Assembly (NCBI GenBank): GCA_027296385.1
Contig: JAPUJD010000311.1
Location: 1-17,765, forward strand
Length of the DNA: 17,765 nt
From: Acidobacteriota bacterium
Lineage (GTDB): Bacteria; Acidobacteriota; Thermoanaerobaculia; Multivoradales; JAHEKO01
Direction: 5' to 3'
How positions within the stretch are numbered: the stretch's first letter is position 1; every line of letters starts with the position of its first letter. A program made the translations under genes and the position numbers. Positions 14,384 through 17,765 of this stretch are shown in pieces. The notes below the pieces were generated by a model. That model was not told the origin of the DNA. It made no database searches and saw only the letters and a program-made list of their open reading frames with translations.

Positions 14384-15580
14384 TCAGCTCTCGTAGACGA
14401 TGCGCCAGTTGCCCGCTTCGCGACGCCAGTACTGACGCTTCCGCCTGGCATCATTGAAGCTGTTGCTCCGGTACTCTTGGAGGAACTCGACCGTCACGAG
14501 AGCTCCTTCGCCGGGATAGCCGTAGATCGCGAGGTCCTTGACAGCGATCTCGATGAATGACTTCTCACCGGTGACCCGACGCTTGCGCGCGGCGAAAGAG
14601 TCGCGACTCATCCCGGCAGTGCGGAAAGAGTCTGAATAGTGACTCAGAAGGCGGTCGGTATCGCGACTCTCCCAGTCCCTGCGCCAACCTTCCACCGCCT
14701 CCTCGATCGTCTCGCGAACCGCGCCGACCGACTCGGCGGAGAGCCAGCGCACACCGCGTGAGAGCACCACCGGGGTCTTGCCCACTTCGACGATCTCGCT
14801 GAGCCTGAGGAAGTCTTCGTTGCTCAAGGTCACACACCCCAGGCTCGACAGAGGTGGCCGGCTATAGCGCTCCGACTCGGTTCCGTGGATCCAGATCCCG
14901 CTGCCGGTCCGGTCGTGCAGGCGATCCCACTCGTTCGGATAGTCGAGGGGGAAAGCACCGCGGCCGTACATGCCCGGAAGCCGCTCTCCGGGCAGGTACG
15001 ACGCGATTCGGTAGAGCCCGGTGGGAGTCTTCTCGTCGCCCTCGTGGCGCTTGTCGGTTCCCGCCCTGCCGATCGAGACGTAGAAGTCGAAGAGCCGGCG
15101 AACCGTGCCTTCCTCGACCTCGAACACGTAGAGACGGTAGTTCTCGGTGTCGACGAGCACGGCGTGGTCGATGTCCGCCGGCAGTCGAACGAGATGCGCC
15201 GGTACCGCACCAGCGGGCGGCGCCTCGAGGAAGCGCTGTAAACGTGCCTGCGCTTCCTCCCGGAGGCCGCGCTTCTTCTCCTCGGCGCCGCGCCGCGCAC
15301 CGAAAACGCCGAGCGGTTCGCTCAGGGCCGAAAGTACGTCTGCCTTGACGAGCTGGGCAAGCTCGAAGTCAGGCTGGGCTTCGACCAGCCAATTCGCGTG
15401 CCCCAGCGCATCATTCAGGCGACCGGCCCTGATGTCCATCAGCGCCCAGATCAAGCGCTGCTCGAGAAATGAGCTCGGCTGCCCGGTCAGAGCTCCGGCG
15501 TGGCTCGCTTCGTCGAGACTCGAGACGGGCGTGGAGATCAGAGTCAGGACCAGCGTACAGGAAGCGAAGCGACGACTCAC
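14384..15580 (-). CDS. L,D-transpeptidase family (YkuD) protein with NTF2-like C-terminus
   Basis: A 398-residue exported peptidoglycan enzyme. A signal sequence (about 1-22) is followed by a helical TPR-like stretch (about 38-90), a YkuD domain (about 135-275) and an NTF2/Cds6-like domain (about 285-398). The catalytic pieces are IWIHGTE (His232) and SSLGCVTLS (Cys249). The usual SHGC motif reads SLGC here, and the usual Arg after it is missing, as in more divergent YafK-like members. E. coli YafK (DpaA/LdtF), which cleaves the Lpp-peptidoglycan link, also pairs YkuD with an NTF2-like domain, so either transpeptidase or hydrolase activity is possible. The GTG start lies 7 bp after the stop of the TPR gene, with CGGAG upstream, so the two form an operon. 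Confidence 0.9.
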   Translation of the reverse strand: MSRRFASCTLVLTLISTPVSSLDEASHAGALTGQPSSFLEQRLIWALMDIRAGRLNDALGHANWLVEAQPDFELAQLVKADVLSALSEPLGVFGARRGAEEKKRGLREEAQARLQRFLEAPPAGAVPAHLVRLPADIDHAVLVDTENYRLYVFEVEEGTVRRLFDFYVSIGRAGTDKRHEGDEKTPTGLYRIASYLPGERLPGMYGRGAFPLDYPNEWDRLHDRTGSGIWIHGTESERYSRPPLSSLGCVTLSNEDFLRLSEIVEVGKTPVVLSRGVRWLSAESVGAVRETIEEAVEGWRRDWESRDTDRLLSHYSDSFRTAGMSRDSFAARKRRVTGEKSFIEIAVKDLAIYGYPGEGALVTVEFLQEYRSNSFNDARRKRQYWRREAGNWRIVYES

Positions 15581-15587
15581 GGATCTC

Positions 15588-16586
15588 TTACTCCGACCGA
15601 GCTACCTCGTGCAGAATTTTCCAGGCGCCGTTCTCTCGTACCAGGTCGAAGGTCTTGACTACCCTGTCCTGAGAGGTGTCGGACCAGTAGGACTGAAGGA
15701 ACCTCACCTGTGCCCGTCCACCCTCCAGCTGCCTGACTCCGATGGACTCCACCTCGACTCGGATGAACAGCTTTCGCCGGATTCTCTGTCGACGTTCCGC
15801 AGCCCAGGTCGCTCGAGAAATTCCCTGCGCCGGGGAGAAATCGGACGCATAGAAGCTCAGAAAACTCTCGGCGCGCTGCTCGGCCCAGGCCCGCGCCCAC
15901 TCCCTTACGAGAAAGACGAGCTCGGCAGCATCGAACTCCGGCTCGGGGGGGGGGCTCGGCGCCACTACCACCGCCTCGGCCTCGGGCTCCAACTCGAGCT
16001 CGGGCTCTGCCTCCGGTTCGGGCTCGGGCTCGGGCAGAGGCTCGCGAACGCCCACGGCGGTCGGAGGGGCGGTGCGGTCTCGCGTGATCGAGCCTAGATC
16101 GGTCAGCAAACGCAGAGCCGGCCCCGCGCTCGGGGTACTGCTCTCCTGGCCCAGGGCGCGATCGTAGGCCTGGCCCGCCAGCTTGCCGTAGACCTTGGTC
16201 AGATTCTCGAAAGCCGTGCCGTAACTCGAGCTCGTCTGCAGTGCTTGTCGCAGGATGTCTACCGACCGTTCATAATCTCCCTGCCGAGCGTAGATGACAG
16301 CCAGATTGTTGAACGGCTCCGGAGCCTCGGGGTGCCTTCGCGTCAGCTTCAGGAAGATCCTCTCGGCTTCATCCGCACGCCCCGCCCCGGCCAGTATTAT
16401 GCCCTTGACAAACAGCGCCTCCGACGACTCCGGCTCGTCGCCCAGAATCCGGTCGACCCCCTCCATCGCCTCGGTGAAGTGACCCTCTTCGGCCAGCTCC
16501 CGCACCGCGCCCAGCTCAGATGACTGGGCACCGACCAGTTGAGCCATCACCAGCAGCCCCGAGATTGCGCACGACCGTCCCTTCAT
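15588..16586 (-). CDS. Exported TPR protein with Pro/Glu linker and NTF2-like domain
   Basis: A 332-residue protein. It has a signal sequence (about 1-20, with VGA-Q as a likely cleavage site), TPR repeats (about 25-120, for example EAPEPFNNLAVIYARQGDYE), a Pro/Glu-rich linker (about 165-205) and a C-terminal NTF2-like domain (about 210-330). That domain resembles the end of the next gene: FLSFYASDF and VRFLQSYWSD align with LLSHYSDSF and VEFLQEYRSN. I chose the ATG at 16586 over an in-frame start at 16721 because GGGGAG precedes it at 5 nt and it begins the signal sequence. It probably acts in the periplasm with the L,D-transpeptidase, perhaps as a scaffold. A run of ten C lies in the linker coding sequence. 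Confidence 0.87.
   Translation of the reverse strand: MKGRSCAISGLLVMAQLVGAQSSELGAVRELAEEGHFTEAMEGVDRILGDEPESSEALFVKGIILAGAGRADEAERIFLKLTRRHPEAPEPFNNLAVIYARQGDYERSVDILRQALQTSSSYGTAFENLTKVYGKLAGQAYDRALGQESSTPSAGPALRLLTDLGSITRDRTAPPTAVGVREPLPEPEPEPEAEPELELEPEAEAVVVAPSPPPEPEFDAAELVFLVREWARAWAEQRAESFLSFYASDFSPAQGISRATWAAERRQRIRRKLFIRVEVESIGVRQLEGGRAQVRFLQSYWSDTSQDRVVKTFDLVRENGAWKILHEVARSE
15945..15954. repeat. Homopolymer of ten G (ten C on the coding strand)
   Basis: The tract lies in the linker of the TPR gene, where it encodes Ser-Pro-Pro-Pro before Glu, next to short CTCGGG hexamer repeats (about 16017-16035) that encode Glu-Pro. A one-base slip would cut off the NTF2-like domain. Confidence 0.9.
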
Positions 16587-16687
16587 GCAGACTCCCCAGG
16601 GATTCGCGGCCAGGCGGCAGATCACCCCGTCCACCCCCCTGTCTTCCGGCCCCGGATGGTAGCACGGCGTTCGGCTCCCGCGGCGAC

Positions 16688-16713
16688 GGAACTTCAGCGT
16701 CGCGTGGACGTTA
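16688..16713 (+). promoter_or_regulatory. Probable ECF-type promoter ahead of the sigma factor gene
   Basis: GGAACTT at 16688-16694 matches the -35 element of sigma-E-like promoters. Measured from GGAAC, a 16-bp spacer leads to CGTTA (16709-16713), which fits the ECF pattern GAAC-N16-CGT. Transcription would begin about 16719-16721, just ahead of the GGAGG at 16724. ECF sigma factors commonly transcribe their own genes, so autoregulation is likely. Confidence 0.55.
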
Positions 16714-16733
16714 GAGTTCACTGGGAGGGTTTC

Positions 16734-17306
16734 TTGTCCGGTCTGGCAGCTCTTGATGACGGCTCACTGTTCGCTCGCGCCCGCGGCGGCGATGGGGACG
16801 CATTGAGCTGCCTGGTCGACCGTCACAAAGACGCCCTGATCAACTACATCGCCCGCCTGAGCGGCTGCCGCGATCAGGCCGAAGACGTCGCTCAGGACAC
16901 TTTCGTCCGCCTCTTGGAGCGCAGTGCGGGATACGTCGAACGCGGCATGTTGCGATCCTATCTCTACCGAATCGCCACCAATCTCGTCCGCACCGGGCAG
17001 CGTCGGGAGCAAAGGTGGCGAGTGCTGCGGCCCAAGCTTGCCGCCGTCAAGGGATTTAGCGCCGAGCCGCCGCAACTGGCTGCGCTCGAACAACAGGAGC
17101 TCGGAGCGCTACTCACCAGATCGTTGAAGAACCTGCCACTCAGATACCGCGTCCCGTTGATCCTGCGCGACGTCGAGGACTGGAGCTACGCCGAGATCGC
17201 ACAATTCCTGAACTGCAAGCCGGGAACGGTCAAGTCCAGAATCCACCGCGGACGCCTGAAGCTGCGCAAACTCGTCGCCCCACACTGGAATGGAGTAGGC
17301 CCATGA
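16734..17306 (+). CDS. ECF-family RNA polymerase sigma factor
   Basis: A 190-residue extracytoplasmic-function sigma factor. Region 2 (about 24-93) contains DQAEDVAQDTFVRLL and the -10-recognising stretch SYLYRIATNLVR. Region 4 (about 125-178) contains LPLRYRVPLILRDVEDWSYA and the helix-turn-helix LNCKPGTVKSRIHRGRLKLR. I chose a TTG start because GGAGG (16724-16728) precedes it by 5 nt and the residues encoded upstream, running into the divergent promoter region, do not look like protein. It is divergent from the TPR/L,D-transpeptidase operon and overlaps the next gene by ATGA. A sigma factor followed by a membrane protein usually signals anti-sigma control from the envelope. Confidence 0.93.
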   Translation: MSGLAALDDGSLFARARGGDGDALSCLVDRHKDALINYIARLSGCRDQAEDVAQDTFVRLLERSAGYVERGMLRSYLYRIATNLVRTGQRREQRWRVLRPKLAAVKGFSAEPPQLAALEQQELGALLTRSLKNLPLRYRVPLILRDVEDWSYAEIAQFLNCKPGTVKSRIHRGRLKLRKLVAPHWNGVGP

Positions 17307-17725
17307 CCCGACAAGATCACGACTCTAGCGACCAGCTACGCGAAGCTTTGCGCAACCTGCCCCGAGAGCTCGCCTCGGCCGACTTCACTCAGCGGCTGTT
17401 GGTCCGGCGCGCCACGGAGATCTCGACGCCGAAACGAGCGTCCTGGCCGAGACTTGCGGCGGCGGCCACGCTCACGCTAGTCGTCGTCGGCGGGTTCTAC
17501 CTGCGGCACGAGAGCCAAGCGCTCGAAGCCCGGCGCCATCGCGAGGCCCTGCAACAGCGCCGTTTGGAGCTCGAGCTCGAGCTGGCCGAGTTGCGCCAAC
17601 GCGTGGCGGAGACGCCGACCCTCTACCTGGGCACGACGGAAGACTTCGACCTCGTGCTGGACCTGGCGCCGTGGATGGACCAGCCCTCGGTTCAACCCGC
17701 CGCCTACAACGCCGCAAGACAGTAG
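17303..17725 (+). CDS. Single-pass membrane protein, putative anti-sigma factor
   Basis: A 140-residue protein coupled to the sigma factor by an ATGA overlap. The cytoplasmic N-terminus (1-46) contains LREALRNLPRELASADFTQR, similar in style to short anti-sigma domains. One membrane helix spans about 50-67 (LAAAATLTLVVVGGFYL), followed by a Glu/Leu/Arg coiled coil (about 72-105) and a periplasmic tail. No zinc-binding HxxxCxxC motif is present, so if it is an anti-sigma factor it is not a ZAS type. The assignment rests mainly on position and topology. Confidence 0.7.
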   Translation: MTRQDHDSSDQLREALRNLPRELASADFTQRLLVRRATEISTPKRASWPRLAAAATLTLVVVGGFYLRHESQALEARRHREALQQRRLELELELAELRQRVAETPTLYLGTTEDFDLVLDLAPWMDQPSVQPAAYNAARQ

Positions 17726-17741
17726 TCCGGAGACGCGAATC

Positions 17742-17765
17742 ATGACCCTCTTCCACAGCAGACTC
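17742..17765 (+). CDS. Start of a further gene, cut by window edge
   Basis: An ATG at 17742 with GGAGA 8 nt upstream opens a frame for eight residues (MTLFHSRL) to the end of the window. The spacing suggests a third gene in the sigma factor operon. Nothing can be said about its function. Confidence 0.5.

Overview
The window is GC-rich, densely coded bacterial DNA with frequent GTG/TTG starts and start/stop overlaps between genes. The gene types suggest a Gram-negative soil or sediment bacterium: an RND efflux pump, L,D-transpeptidase, sigma-54 activator, two-component-type beta-propeller sensor and several periplasmic proteins. Acidobacteriota (Thermoanaerobaculia-like) is my best guess. No marker gene is present, so the assignment is tentative.

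Layout. (1) 1-2732, minus strand: an RND efflux operon, with the adaptor followed by the truncated permease. (2) 3087-11207: a signalling block. It holds a sigma-54 activator with a dead but I-site-bearing GGDEF domain, a convergent gene for a small secreted peptide, a beta-propeller/Y_Y_Y membrane diguanylate cyclase, and a GGDEF-EAL protein whose start overlaps the cyclase stop. (3) 11205-14350: a compact convergent locus that I regard as the most interesting part. On the plus strand are an S26-like protease with Cys in place of the nucleophilic Ser, an HprK-like kinase and a PqqD-like peptide-binding protein. On the minus strand are a radical SAM protein and, 43 bp downstream, a 54-residue ORF with a strong ribosome binding site and the look of a modified-peptide precursor. 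Both arms carry the same 11-bp promoter-like motif upstream. The plus-strand arm is bracketed by an imperfect 29-bp direct repeat. (4) 14384-16586, minus strand: a TPR protein and an L,D-transpeptidase that share a related NTF2-like C-terminal domain. (5) 16688-17765, plus strand: an ECF sigma factor with a probable autoregulated promoter, a coupled membrane protein likely to be its anti-sigma factor, and the first codons of a third gene.

How the genes may work together. The radical SAM protein, PqqD-like protein, HprK-like kinase, Cys-protease and short peptide together suggest a ribosomally made, post-translationally modified peptide (RiPP) pathway: leader recognition by the PqqD-like protein, radical crosslinking, phosphorylation and proteolysis. 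This is inference from gene content. The c-di-GMP genes next door could make, break and sense the second messenger, with the sigma-54 activator as a possible transcriptional receptor.
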